Shown here one piece after another: positions 1 through 7,723 of a stretch of DNA of 64,000 nt; the stretch's first letter is position 1, and each line of letters begins with the position of its first letter. Made by a program: the position numbers and the translations under genes. The stretch is taken from the NCBI GenBank assembly GCA_002256425.1, contig NKIZ01000001.1, positions 2,639,001-2,703,000 of the forward strand. The letters are read 5' to 3'. The DNA is from Alphaproteobacteria bacterium PA2. Its GTDB lineage: Bacteria > Pseudomonadota > Alphaproteobacteria > Caulobacterales > Caulobacteraceae. The notes under the pieces were generated by a model, which did no database searches, had not been told where the DNA came from, and saw only the letters and a program-made list of their open reading frames with translations.

Positions 1-41
1 ATCCCGGCGCAGAGCAGTCCAATGGGCATGCGGACATCCAT
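1..41 (-). CDS. N-terminus of a gene running off the left edge, downstream of the SSS symporter
   Basis: An ATG at 41 on the minus strand opens a frame reading MDVRMPIGLLCAG up to the window edge. It begins only 5 bases after the symporter stop, so it is probably co-transcribed with it. Its start is hydrophobic after a short polar lead, which would suit a small membrane protein. Only 13 residues are visible, so no family can be assigned; the call rests on spacing and the uninterrupted frame. Confidence 0.45.
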   Translation of the reverse strand, partial: MDVRMPIGLLCAG

Positions 42-46
42 GGGGA

Positions 47-1840
47 TCACCAGAAGACAATGTTGAGGGCAAGGGTGGCGGCCAGGACAATCACCCCCAG
101 CACCACCGGGCTTTTGAACCAGGCGCTGGCGGGCTCATCCACCCTGGGCGTCAGGGAATAGACCAGTCCCACCAGGGACTCCTCGTCATGGGCCTTGGTC
201 ATCAGGCTGCCGACAATGGTCAGGACGAAACAGACGCTCCAGGCCCAGATGGCGGTGGTGAAGTTCTGGGCCATTTCGCTGGGATAGGTGTGGACCAGGC
301 CCAGCCAGCCGCCCTTGATCCCCGCCACGGCCCCCACTGACAGGGTCAGGCCATGGTGCAGGGCCGCCGCCGCCGTCCCGGCCAGCAGGCCCCAGAAGGC
401 GCCATGCCCCGTGGCCCGCTTCCAGAACATGCCCAGCAGGAAGGTCGCAAAGACCGGCGCATTGACGAAGGCGCAGATCAGCTGGATCAGGTCCATGATG
501 TTGTTGAACTGGGTGGCCATATAGGCCGCGCCTATGGACAGCAGGATCCCCGCCGCCGTGGCGATCCGGCCCATGGTCAGATAGTGGGCGTCCGACGCCT
601 CCTTGCGGATGTAGGCCTGGTAGATGTCATAGGTCCAGACGGTGTTGAAGGCCGTCACATTGCCCGCCATGCCCGACATGAAACTGGCCAGCAGGGCCGT
701 CAGCCCCAGGCCCAGCATGCCGGTGGGCAGGCTCTTGATAAGCAGGTTCGGCGTGGCCAGGTCATAGTCCAGCTGGGGCTTGCCCGCCGCATCCAGCATG
801 GGCTTGCCCGTCACCGCGTCCAGCTTGACCGGAATGATCCCCTGGGACGCTGCGGCCGGACTGGCCCCAACGCCACTGGCGTGGGCCGGGTTCATGGAGG
901 CCGTGGTCAGGGCCATGGCCGCAAGACCGGGCACGATCACCAGGAAGGGAAACAGCATTTTCGGAAAGGCGGCGATCAGGGGGGTCCGCCGGGCCGCACC
1001 CATGGAGTCGGCCGCCATGGCTCTCTGCACCACCAGGAAGTCGGTGGTCCAGTAGCCGAAGGACAGGACAAACCCCAGGCCCATGATCAGACTGCCGGCG
1101 TCGATCCCCATCCGGTTGGTCTCGGGGCTGCCCATCCCCTCCCACACATGCAGGTAGGAGGGATCAAGGGTGGTGGTCAGGCCCTGCCAGCCCCCTACCG
1201 CCTTGAAGCTCAGCCAGGCCAGGGGGACAAATCCCGCCACGATCAGGAAGAACTGCAGGACCTCGTTATAGATCGCCCCCCGCAGCCCCCCGGCGTAGAT
1301 ATAGGTCATGACCACCAGGGCCGAGGCCAGTATGGCCGCATGGAAGATCCAGGTCTGGGGCAGGTGCAGGGCCGCAAACGGCGCGTCCAGCACGTGCAAT
1401 ACGGTGATCAGCTTGGCCATGGCGTACATGGACACCCCCGACCCGATGATGGTCATCACCGCAAAGCTGAGCGCATTCAGCCCCCGGGTCTTCTCGTCAA
1501 ACCGCAGGCGCAGGTATTCCGGGGCCGACCTAGCCTTCGAGCCGTAATAGAAGGGCATCATGAAGATGCCGATGAAGACCATGGCCGGTATGGCGCCCAG
1601 CCAGTAGAAATGGGCCGTGGCCATGCCGTACTTGGCGCCCGAAGCGCCCATGCCGATGACTTCCTGCGCCCCCAGATTGGCCGAGATGAAGGCCAGGCCG
1701 CACACCCAGGCCGGGATCGACCGCCCGGCGAGGAAGAAGTCCGTCCCGCTCCGGGTCCGCCCGGAAGCCAGAAACCCCACCGCCAGCACCACCACCAGGT
1801 AGAGCCCCAGAATCGACCCGTCGATCAGACTTAGATGCAC
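47..1840 (-). CDS. Sodium:solute symporter (SSS/SGLT-like family)
   Basis: A 597-residue inner-membrane protein with about 14 hydrophobic segments in the pattern of the solute:sodium symporter family (LeuT fold). The N-terminus has the characteristic stretch RSGTDFFLAGRSIPAW followed by GLAFISANLGAQE, which in the family includes residues around the first sodium-coupled helix break. This subgroup resembles SGLT-type sugar or other organic-solute transporters; the substrate cannot be read from sequence. A long polar loop near residues 310-350, rich in Gly, Ala and Asp, is unusual but sits at an extramembrane position. The start is GTG at 1840, chosen because GGGGAGG lies about 7 bases upstream. 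A small downstream gene begins just past the stop. Confidence 0.9.
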   Translation of the reverse strand: MHLSLIDGSILGLYLVVVLAVGFLASGRTRSGTDFFLAGRSIPAWVCGLAFISANLGAQEVIGMGASGAKYGMATAHFYWLGAIPAMVFIGIFMMPFYYGSKARSAPEYLRLRFDEKTRGLNALSFAVMTIIGSGVSMYAMAKLITVLHVLDAPFAALHLPQTWIFHAAILASALVVMTYIYAGGLRGAIYNEVLQFFLIVAGFVPLAWLSFKAVGGWQGLTTTLDPSYLHVWEGMGSPETNRMGIDAGSLIMGLGFVLSFGYWTTDFLVVQRAMAADSMGAARRTPLIAAFPKMLFPFLVIVPGLAAMALTTASMNPAHASGVGASPAAASQGIIPVKLDAVTGKPMLDAAGKPQLDYDLATPNLLIKSLPTGMLGLGLTALLASFMSGMAGNVTAFNTVWTYDIYQAYIRKEASDAHYLTMGRIATAAGILLSIGAAYMATQFNNIMDLIQLICAFVNAPVFATFLLGMFWKRATGHGAFWGLLAGTAAAALHHGLTLSVGAVAGIKGGWLGLVHTYPSEMAQNFTTAIWAWSVCFVLTIVGSLMTKAHDEESLVGLVYSLTPRVDEPASAWFKSPVVLGVIVLAATLALNIVFW

Positions 1841-1903
1841 GCTTCGCCTCCCCAGGCTTTGGGAGGATCATTCGCTGGAATGGGGGTGAGGTCAAATGCC
1901 CAC

Positions 1904-2030
1904 CGGTCATTCCGGCGGAGGCCGGTATCCAGGTCCTAGGTCACGGCGCATCGGGAAAGGCCGCTCCTCGGGCGCCCATCATGCTCAAAGCCTTATAAGC
2001 TGGACCCCGGCCTCCGCCGGGGTGACCGGT
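1904..2030. repeat. Two-hairpin dispersed intergenic repeat, copy 1
   Basis: A left arm (around 1906-1928, CATTCCGGCGGAGGCCGG type) and a right arm (around 2002-2028, CCCCGGCCTCCGCCGGGG) each form a short hairpin and are separated by about 75 bases. The same paired arms recur near 2067, 12970 and 35172. Chance ORFs through these arms give peptides such as WIPAFAGMT or LDPGLRRGD, which are a known source of spurious protein annotations. The 1841-2195 gap holds this element and the next one; I see nothing else in it. Confidence 0.8.
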
Positions 2031-2066
2031 GGGGGGCTGATAGGTCGCGACATCTACCCCCACCCC

Positions 2067-2192
2067 CGGTAATACCGGCGGAGGCCAGTATCCAGTTCGT
2101 AGGTCACGGCATTTCCGGAGGGGTCGCTCTTGGGACCCTGGCCCACTACGCAGCCCCATCAACTTGACCCCGGCCTGCGCCGGGGTGACCGG
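2067..2192. repeat. Two-hairpin dispersed intergenic repeat, copy 2
   Basis: Same layout and orientation as the copy ending 37 bases earlier: left arm AATACCGGCGGAGGCC at 2071-2086, then TATCCAGTTCGTAGGTC, then right arm CCCCGGCCTGCGCCGGGG near 2168-2185. The middle section has diverged between the copies while the arms are kept, as expected if the folded arms matter or if the element moves as a unit. Confidence 0.8.
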
Positions 2193-2195
2193 GGT

Positions 2196-2540
2196 TCAAA
2201 CCTCCCAAAGCCCATGATCCACCCCGCCCTGGAGGTAGATTGCAAACCGCCCCCGCCCCGGCATGTCCGTGGGCGCCATGGCGATGGTCGCGCCCTGGGC
2301 CGCAACCGCAGCCACGGCCGCGTCAATGTCCTGCACCCGCCAGTAGGGCCGCACCACCGGGGCTTCGCCGGGCCTCAAGGGCCCCCGCACCCCCACCTCG
2401 CCGCCGCCGGCCATGACGGCGGTCCGGGCGCCGCCCAGTTCAGGCACGGCGGGACCGAAGCTCACCCCATGGGCGGCCTCATAGGCGGCGCAGACGGCGT
2501 CGACGTCCTCGGTGACGATTTCCAGATAGTGCGGGGTCAT
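2196..2540 (-). CDS. VOC-family (glyoxalase/bleomycin-resistance fold) protein
   Basis: A 114-residue single-module protein of the vicinal oxygen chelate superfamily. It opens with MTPHYLEIVTEDVDAVCAAY, the usual first beta-alpha unit, and has a second unit around residues 60-105 (YWRVQDIDAAVAAVAAQGA, then PGRGRFAIYLQ and GVDHGLWE). VOC proteins bind a metal and act as lyases, dioxygenases or binding proteins; the activity here is not predictable. The ATG at 2540 is preferred over an upstream in-frame start because AGGAG lies about 8 bases before it. It is flanked downstream by a two-hairpin repeat. Confidence 0.75.
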   Translation of the reverse strand: MTPHYLEIVTEDVDAVCAAYEAAHGVSFGPAVPELGGARTAVMAGGGEVGVRGPLRPGEAPVVRPYWRVQDIDAAVAAVAAQGATIAMAPTDMPGRGRFAIYLQGGVDHGLWEV

Positions 2541-2602
2541 GGCAGGGCTCCTGGCGGCATGGCCCCGCATAAGAGCCGATCCGCCCGGCGATGTTTAGCC
2601 CC

Positions 2603-3721
2603 CTACCCCCCGAACGCCGCGCCCACCAGGCCCTTCAGCACCCCTGACATGCGCAGGCCCACATCCTTCCGGTAGGCCGCCGCATCGCTCAGAGTCGCAG
2701 CGAAGTTGAAGTGGGTGGTTCCGCCGAGGGAGGCGCGCAGGGACTGGCCGGCGGTCGCCCCGGTGCTGGCCACCTCATAGTACTGGCTTCCCACCAGGAC
2801 CGGCCGGGCCAGGGTGACGATGACGTCGCCATCCTTGGGGCCCATGGAGCGCACCACCCGCTTGGCGTTGGTGCTGGTGGGCAGGCGGAAGGACAGGCGG
2901 GTCTTTTCCTCGCGGAACCGCACGGCCGACTGGGCCGTCGCCGAGAACTCCACCGTCGAGCCGCCGACGCCCCCGGCCCAGCCATTGCGGACCACCCCGC
3001 CGGAGATCTGGGTGAAGTTGATGAACTGCCAGGCCTTGATCACCACACAGTCCAGGGCCTTGCCGATCTCGATCTCCCAGCCCGGGGCATAATAGGCGGT
3101 CTTGGACGGATAGGTCTTGCCGTTGAGATAGCAGCAGGTGCTGCCCTCGAAGGGCGACAGGTTATAGGGCGGCAGGCCGGTGGCGCCGACCACCTGGACG
3201 GTCCCGTTATGGTCGAGGTCGTTGAGGGCGCCCGTCCCGGAATTGTCCGTGATGTTGAGAACCGTATAGGTCCCGTGATTGGTCAGGCCTGTGCCGGTGA
3301 GGATGCTGGCATAGGCCGGCTGGGCCGCCAGCAGGGCCTCATCGAGCACTTCGATCCCCTTGGCCCGCAGGTCAGCCTTCAAGGCGGCCAGGCCCTCATC
3401 GGCGATGGACTGCATGATGGCGGTGTCCGGATTCTGCCAGACCATCTGGGCGGCCACCTCCCGGGCGTTTCCGCCCCCCAGGACGAGGTTGCCGAACCGG
3501 GTGGCGTTGTCCTTGCGCACGGCGCCGTCCAGCTGAAAGGCGCAGACAAAGTTGGCGATGATCACCCGCTTGACCCCGGCCAGGGAGGCGACAGCGCCCT
3601 CGACCACGGCGAAGTCGCCAGCTGGGGTCTGCCCCCGGGCGGCCGGACCGGCGAGGGCCGCCAGGCCAAGGGCCCCGGCTGAGGACAGAAGGACCCGGCG
3701 AGACAGATTGGACTTCGACAT
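2603..3721 (-). CDS. Tat-exported protein of unknown function
   Basis: A 372-residue protein with a clear twin-arginine signal (LSRRVLLSSAGALGLAALAG, cleavage probably after ARG near residue 30). Tat export implies folding or cofactor binding before export. The mature part has a mixed alpha/beta region (residues 35-130) resembling a conserved secreted domain, then a Gly/Thr/Asn-rich section with a Cys-Cys pair (STCCYLNGKTYPS) and a basic, beta-rich C-terminal half. I do not recognise the family. It stands alone between the VOC gene and the divergently read small membrane gene at 3920. Confidence 0.7.
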   Translation of the reverse strand: MSKSNLSRRVLLSSAGALGLAALAGPAARGQTPAGDFAVVEGAVASLAGVKRVIIANFVCAFQLDGAVRKDNATRFGNLVLGGGNAREVAAQMVWQNPDTAIMQSIADEGLAALKADLRAKGIEVLDEALLAAQPAYASILTGTGLTNHGTYTVLNITDNSGTGALNDLDHNGTVQVVGATGLPPYNLSPFEGSTCCYLNGKTYPSKTAYYAPGWEIEIGKALDCVVIKAWQFINFTQISGGVVRNGWAGGVGGSTVEFSATAQSAVRFREEKTRLSFRLPTSTNAKRVVRSMGPKDGDVIVTLARPVLVGSQYYEVASTGATAGQSLRASLGGTTHFNFAATLSDAAAYRKDVGLRMSGVLKGLVGAAFGG

Positions 3722-3919
3722 TGGCTGATTTCCCGAACGGCGATCCGGAGTCAGGCAGGCGCCCCGGTCACGCGGTTTCGGGCAGACTTGCGGACCCTGC
3801 GCGGCCTGTCTTGACCCAAACGGGTCTTGTCGCGCGGGATGAACTGTGCATGTCGGTGTCGCGATCCGGCGGGGGTCCTGATACCGTTCACCCGTCGCCT
3901 ACCCGCCCGGGAAAACCAA

Positions 3920-4279
3920 ATGGTCATGCTCGCTGCGAAATACCTGATCTGGCTTGGTCTGGTCCACATCGGGTTTGGACTGACCCGTTACCGGGGCATC
4001 CTGCTGGCGGCCCTGCGGGAGGGCTTCACCGGCCGTTTCGCCGAATCCGACGAGCGCAGGGCCGCCTTCTGGTTTCTGATGGCTGGCCCCCTGACCAGTC
4101 TCACCGGGCTGGGCGCCGTGGCCGCCGCCCGTGGAGATCAGGGTCTGATACTCACAATGGGGATCTGCTTGCTTCTGACCTGCGGCGTCGGTGTTCTGGC
4201 CTTCCCGAAATCGCCCTTGTGGACCATCCTGCCCCCAGCCTTGATCTTCATCGCAGGCGGCCTGGGCTTCGTCAGCTAG
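3920..4279 (+). CDS. Small four-helix membrane protein (DUF6463-like)
   Basis: A 119-residue integral membrane protein with four hydrophobic segments. The start LIWLGLVHIGFGL, then the pattern EREG...ERRAAFWFLMAGPLTSLTGLG, resembles the DUF6463 family of small bacterial membrane proteins whose role is unknown. An ATG at 3920 is chosen because it directly precedes the first hydrophobic segment; a longer frame from 3827 adds an unlikely Cys/Arg-rich lead. The ribosome site is weak (GGGAAAACC). The PhnB-like gene follows after 19 bases, so the two are probably co-transcribed. Confidence 0.65.
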   Translation: MVMLAAKYLIWLGLVHIGFGLTRYRGILLAALREGFTGRFAESDERRAAFWFLMAGPLTSLTGLGAVAAARGDQGLILTMGICLLLTCGVGVLAFPKSPLWTILPPALIFIAGGLGFVS

Positions 4280-4298
4280 CCCCCGAAAGGAGCACCCC

Positions 4299-4778
4299 AT
4301 GTCCCCCATGACCCTCTGCCTCTGGTACGACAAGGACGCCGAAGCCGCGGCGACCTTCTATGCGCAGACCTTTCCGGACACGAAGATCACCGGGGTCAGC
4401 CGGGCGCCCACCGACTATCCCGGCGGCGGCAAGGCGGGAGACGCCCTGACGGTGGAGTTCATCCTGATGGGCGTGCCCTGCATCGGCCTGAATGGCGGGC
4501 CCATGTACAAGCACAGCGAGGCCTTCTCCATGCAGATCGCCACCGACACCCAGGAAGAGACAGACCGCCTGTGGAACGCCATTGTCGGCAATGGCGGCGA
4601 GGAAAGTCAGTGCGGCTGGTGCAGGGATCGCTGGGGCCTCTCCTGGCAGATCACCCCGCGGGCCCTGTCCAACGCCATGGCCCGGGGCGGCGAGGTCGCA
4701 CAGCGGGCCTTCACCGCCATGATGGACATGGGCAAGATCGACATCGCCGCCATTGAGGCAGCCGTGCGGGGTGACTAG
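4299..4778 (+). CDS. PhnB-like VOC protein (3-demethylubiquinone-9 methyltransferase-like domain)
   Basis: A 159-residue protein with the features of the PhnB / 3-dmu-9_3-mt VOC subfamily: MTLCLWYDKDAEAAATFYAQTFPDTKI at the start, FILMGVPCIGLNGGP in the middle, and the hallmark CGWCRDRWGLSWQITPR near residues 105-121. Despite the historical name, members are VOC-fold proteins of mostly unknown activity, not SAM methyltransferases. A strong AAAGGAG ribosome site sits 8 bases before the ATG. Its end nearly abuts the convergent lipoprotein gene. Confidence 0.85.
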   Translation: MSPMTLCLWYDKDAEAAATFYAQTFPDTKITGVSRAPTDYPGGGKAGDALTVEFILMGVPCIGLNGGPMYKHSEAFSMQIATDTQEETDRLWNAIVGNGGEESQCGWCRDRWGLSWQITPRALSNAMARGGEVAQRAFTAMMDMGKIDIAAIEAAVRGD

Positions 4779-4783
4779 GGACC

Positions 4784-5215
4784 CTACTGCGGCCCGACCA
4801 TGGCGGTGATGAAGCTTTCATAGTCCTTCAGGGCCGTCGGATCGTCCTTCACGATCTGGACCATCTGGGCCGGAATGTCCTTCAGGTGGTCCTGCATGGC
4901 GTCCGGCGAGCCGCCCATGGATGAACCCAGGGCCCGGAAGATGGCGTAGGACTGCTGCTGGTAGGCTGGGAAGTCGACCTTGTCGGCGCCATTGGCGAAG
5001 GTCTTCACTGACAGGTCATAGAAGGCGTGGGCGTTGGGGTTGGCGAAGAAGGCCGCCTGGTCATTGCCCTGCATGTTGAAGCCCGGCTGGCCAGCTGCCC
5101 CGCCGTGATGGGGTCCCCCATGTAGATGCGCCCGCATGCGGTCATGCATGGCGTTCAGGTCATGACAGGCGGTGAGGCCGAGCAGGGCGATCAGGGGCAG
5201 AAGTCTGAAGTTCAC
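4784..5215 (-). CDS. Small His-rich lipoprotein
   Basis: A 143-residue predicted lipoprotein. The leader NFRLLPLIALLGLTAC ends in a lipobox (LTAC), so the mature chain would start at that Cys and be attached to a membrane. It is followed by a His-rich stretch (HLHGGPHHGG) that could bind metal, then a helical domain (residues 60-143) with no family I recognise. A GTG at 5215 is preferred: AAAGGAG lies about 8 bases upstream, whereas the longer frame starting at 5284 would put charged residues ahead of the signal. The divergent promoter region to the right is shared with the membrane-protein/XRE operon. Confidence 0.7.
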   Translation of the reverse strand: MNFRLLPLIALLGLTACHDLNAMHDRMRAHLHGGPHHGGAAGQPGFNMQGNDQAAFFANPNAHAFYDLSVKTFANGADKVDFPAYQQQSYAIFRALGSSMGGSPDAMQDHLKDIPAQMVQIVKDDPTALKDYESFITAMVGPQ

Positions 5216-5275
5216 GGGACGCTCCTTTGAGGCGTTGCAGCGGCGACCTTGTCTGGCTATCAACAGGTCAAGAAA

Positions 5276-5333
5276 CTTGAACATGATGTCAGTGATTATT
5301 TACATTATGTCAAGAATACTTTCCATCATGGAG
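5276..5333 (+). promoter_or_regulatory. AT-rich promoter/operator before the membrane protein-XRE operon
   Basis: An AT-rich patch in GC-rich DNA carries a plausible promoter (TTGAAC, 18-base gap, TACATT) and a near-repeat of nine bases, TGATGTCAG and TTATGTCAA, about 20 bases apart. Two similarly oriented ATGTCA half-sites here suit binding by the small XRE regulator encoded downstream. GGAG at 5330 serves as ribosome site for the ATG at 5340. Autoregulation is inferred. Confidence 0.45.
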
Positions 5334-5339
5334 CCCGAC

Positions 5340-5756
5340 ATGTCCTTTCGCGAGACCTCAGCCTGGATCACCCTGGTCAGCGTCGCCCTGTGTTTCGGGA
5401 TCTATTTCGGCGCCCTGGCCACGGGACTTGTCCATGTCCCGAGCCTTGAAGTCCTTCACCTTCTGCTGGCCTGCGTGGTCGGTCTCGTAGCCCTGCAGGT
5501 CGGCCTGCACGCCCTGGCGGCCCGTCTGACCCCGGCGGCGGACAGGGCCCTGGCCGATGAGCGCGAGGCCCTGATCCAGATGCGCGCCCGGTCCATCGGC
5601 TATTATGTCCTGATGGTCGGGGTCCTGGCCCTGGCCATTCCCGGGCATATGGAGATCAGCAAGATCGACCTGCTGAACTTCGCCCTGCTGGACCTGGTCA
5701 TCGCAACCTTCGTCGTGGCCGCCGCCCAGATCGTCATGTTCCGGCGGAGCCTCTAG
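5340..5756 (+). CDS. Four-helix membrane protein paired with an XRE regulator
   Basis: A 138-residue inner-membrane protein: hydrophobic segments at about residues 7-29, 35-55, 80-100 and 110-130, with a charged cytoplasmic loop between the second and third (ADRALADEREALIQMRAR). Similar small membrane proteins are often encoded just before a compact XRE repressor, but their function is unknown. The ATG at 5340 is chosen for its GGAG site 7 bases upstream; an alternative ATG lies at 5328. The stop is 3 bases before the regulator's ATG, so translation is probably coupled. Confidence 0.7.
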   Translation: MSFRETSAWITLVSVALCFGIYFGALATGLVHVPSLEVLHLLLACVVGLVALQVGLHALAARLTPAADRALADEREALIQMRARSIGYYVLMVGVLALAIPGHMEISKIDLLNFALLDLVIATFVVAAAQIVMFRRSL

Positions 5757-5759
5757 GCC

Positions 5760-5987
5760 ATGGCCGCCCCTCCCCCCATCGCCAACCACATCCGGCGCCT
5801 GCGCTTCGAGCACGGGGAAATGACCCAGTCCGAGCTGGCGCTGAAGATCGGCATGACCCGGCAGACCATAGCCGCCATCGAGGCCGGCAAGTACGCGCCG
5901 TCCCTGGAGGCCGCCTTCAGGATCGCCAGGGCGTTCGGGGTTCCGCTGATCGAGGTCTTCCAGTGGGTGGAGGGCGACCAGCCTTGA
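5760..5987 (+). CDS. Compact XRE-family transcriptional regulator
   Basis: A 75-residue protein that is almost entirely one helix-turn-helix domain of the Cro/C1 type: the segment [30 protein letters not shown] (shown as its key parts [19 protein letters not shown]) holds helices 2 and 3. Such minimal XRE proteins usually repress their own operon, here the membrane protein before it and the SEDS-like gene after it. It has no sensor domain, so any signal must come through partner proteins or turnover. Its TGA stop overlaps the TTG start of the next gene. Confidence 0.88.
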   Translation: MAAPPPIANHIRRLRFEHGEMTQSELALKIGMTRQTIAAIEAGKYAPSLEAAFRIARAFGVPLIEVFQWVEGDQP

Positions 5988-6826
5988 CCACCGCCTCCAG
6001 ACCTCTTGCGACCTTCGGCCTCCTGTCCCTCGCGACCGTCGCTCTTGGTGTCTTCATAACCGTGTCCCAGGGCGCGCCCCTGGCCCTTGGACTGCGCAAT
6101 TTCGGAGCCTGGGGGGCCGGAGCCCTGCTGGCCACAGGGATTGCAGCGGTTCGGTGGACGGGGCTGCAGGCCCTGGTCCTGCGTCTGTCGCCAGTAATCC
6201 TGCTCCTCACCCTCTTCAGCGCCGACATGCAAGGGGTCCGCCGATGGGTGGATCTGGGGCCGGTTCACCTCAACGCCGCCATGCTGGTCCTGCCGTCGGC
6301 GGTGGTGGCCCTTGCAGGGCTGGCCGGGAAAGGTCCCTGGCCCTGGGGCCCCGCCCTGGTCTGCGGCGCCATATTGGTGGCCCAGCCCGACGCCTCCCAG
6401 GTCACGAGCCTCGCCGCCGCCAGCCTCGTCATTGTCCTGCTCAGTCCGGGCAGGCCAGCCGTCAGGGCTGCGGTGGTGCTGACAGGCCTGGTCCTGACCG
6501 CCATGGCCTGGACCCGGCGCGACCCCCTGCCGCCCGTTCCGGAGGTTGAGGGCGTCATCAGCCTGGCCTTCGCCTACAGTCCCCTGCTTGGCGTTGTCGC
6601 GAGCGGCCTGCTGCTGGCCGTGGTGGTCTGGCCGCTTATGGCCCTTCGATCAGGTGAAGCAAGACTGGGCGCCGCCGCCCTCAGCGCCCTGCTGGCCGGA
6701 TGGGTGCTGACGCCTTTCGTCGGCGCCTACCCCGTCCCGCTTCTGGGCCTGGGCATGAGCCCGATCCTCGGTGTCTGGCTTGGGGTGGGCATGCTAGCCC
6801 GTCAGGCCCGGTCAGACACGGCCTAG
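5984..6826 (+). CDS. Polytopic membrane protein with a SEDS (FtsW/RodA)-like motif
   Basis: About 280 residues with roughly eight to nine membrane segments. The stretch [14 protein letters not shown], followed by a hydrophobic helix, closely resembles the SEDS hallmark (G-A-R-R-W-x-x-L-G-P-x-x-x-Q-P-S-E) of FtsW, RodA and SpoVE, the peptidoglycan glycosyltransferases. Here the conserved Pro-Ser-Glu is replaced by Asn-Ala-Ala, and the chain is shorter than RodA (about 370). It may be a diverged or inactive relative. A TTG at 5984 (TTGA overlap with the XRE stop, GGAGG about 10 bases upstream) is the favoured start; GTG at 5963 is the alternative. The last gene of the XRE operon. Confidence 0.6.
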   Translation: MTTASRPLATFGLLSLATVALGVFITVSQGAPLALGLRNFGAWGAGALLATGIAAVRWTGLQALVLRLSPVILLLTLFSADMQGVRRWVDLGPVHLNAAMLVLPSAVVALAGLAGKGPWPWGPALVCGAILVAQPDASQVTSLAAASLVIVLLSPGRPAVRAAVVLTGLVLTAMAWTRRDPLPPVPEVEGVISLAFAYSPLLGVVASGLLLAVVVWPLMALRSGEARLGAAALSALLAGWVLTPFVGAYPVPLLGLGMSPILGVWLGVGMLARQARSDTA

Positions 6827-6829
6827 GCC

Positions 6830-7666
6830 CTATTTCGGACCGACAAGGCTGTAACCATACCGCCCCATATAGGGGTAGGCGGCGCTGTGGCCAGGCCGGC
6901 TCTCGGCAGGAGAGGTGACCGGGGTCAGGTTCCAGATGTTCTCGACCCCCGGCGGCAGGGCGACAATATTGGCGTCGCCTCCGGTGCTGTTGGCCGGAAT
7001 GCCCTTTTCCGCAATGTAGGTCACAAAGGGCGCGAAGAACCAGAAGACCTGATAGCCGGCGTCCATGAAGGTGGCGATGACCTGACGGCTGGCTTCGGGG
7101 TGCTGGATGGTGGCTTCAGCCAGCCAGATGGCCGACTTTCTGGCGATCAGATCCTTGGCGCCCTTGAGCACCTCGGGCTCATAGCCCTCGACGTCAATCT
7201 TCACCAGACGGGTGTCGGCCGGGGCGATGTCGTCAAGCCGGACGACCATGACCGGTTCGGTCGCTTCTTCGGTCAGATTGATGCCGATCTGGCCGAAATT
7301 CCGGTGCTGGGACAGGGGCGCCTTGGGAAACTGCACCAGACCCGGCTCAGCCCCGGCGGCCGCGTGGAAGACCTCCACGTTGAACAGCCGGTTGTTGAGG
7401 ACATTGGCGTTCAGCAGACCGGCGATTCCCCGGTGAGCCTCGATCGCCACGACCTGCCAGTCGGGCCTGCGGCGCGCGAAAGGCAGGGCGATGGAGCCGA
7501 TATTGGCGCCCACATCGATATAGGTCCCCTGCCCCACAGCGGACTCCACCAGGAAGTCCAGCTCCATCCGGGCGAATTCCCCATGGTCCCGCAACGACCG
7601 ACCTACAGTTGCGTCCAGGGCCGGAAATTGAAAATTTAAACCGTAAGCTGTGGTGCAATCGATCAT
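6830..7666 (-). CDS. FkbM-family SAM-dependent methyltransferase
   Basis: A 278-residue protein with the Methyltransf_21 (FkbM) signature: SAM-binding motif YIDVGANIGSIALPFARR near residues 48-65, acidic VVAIEAHRG, and the family-typical VKIDVEGYEPEVLKGA near residues 150-166. FkbM enzymes O-methylate sugars or natural-product hydroxyls; here a polysaccharide or surface glycan is the likeliest target but is not shown. The ATG at 7666 is chosen as the first Met close to the conserved fold; a GTG at 7717 would add 17 residues. The coding end lies 4 bases from the convergent SEDS-like gene end. Confidence 0.85.
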   Translation of the reverse strand: MIDCTTAYGLNFQFPALDATVGRSLRDHGEFARMELDFLVESAVGQGTYIDVGANIGSIALPFARRRPDWQVVAIEAHRGIAGLLNANVLNNRLFNVEVFHAAAGAEPGLVQFPKAPLSQHRNFGQIGINLTEEATEPVMVVRLDDIAPADTRLVKIDVEGYEPEVLKGAKDLIARKSAIWLAEATIQHPEASRQVIATFMDAGYQVFWFFAPFVTYIAEKGIPANSTGGDANIVALPPGVENIWNLTPVTSPAESRPGHSAAYPYMGRYGYSLVGPK

Positions 7667-7723
7667 GATCACGGATTGCACGGGGCGCCAGGCGGTGCAA
7701 GGTGCGCCCTGTCGCACCCCTGC

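Noticed and set aside
353-1834. A 493-residue plus-strand frame across the symporter.
   Set aside because: Antisense shadow with low-complexity Arg/Gly/Gln/His composition, while the minus-strand frame is a clear SSS transporter.
1941-2162. Small frames within the dispersed repeats (also near 12968 and 35060).
   Set aside because: Translations such as WIPAFAGMT and LDPGLRRGD are typical spurious products of this repeat type, not proteins.
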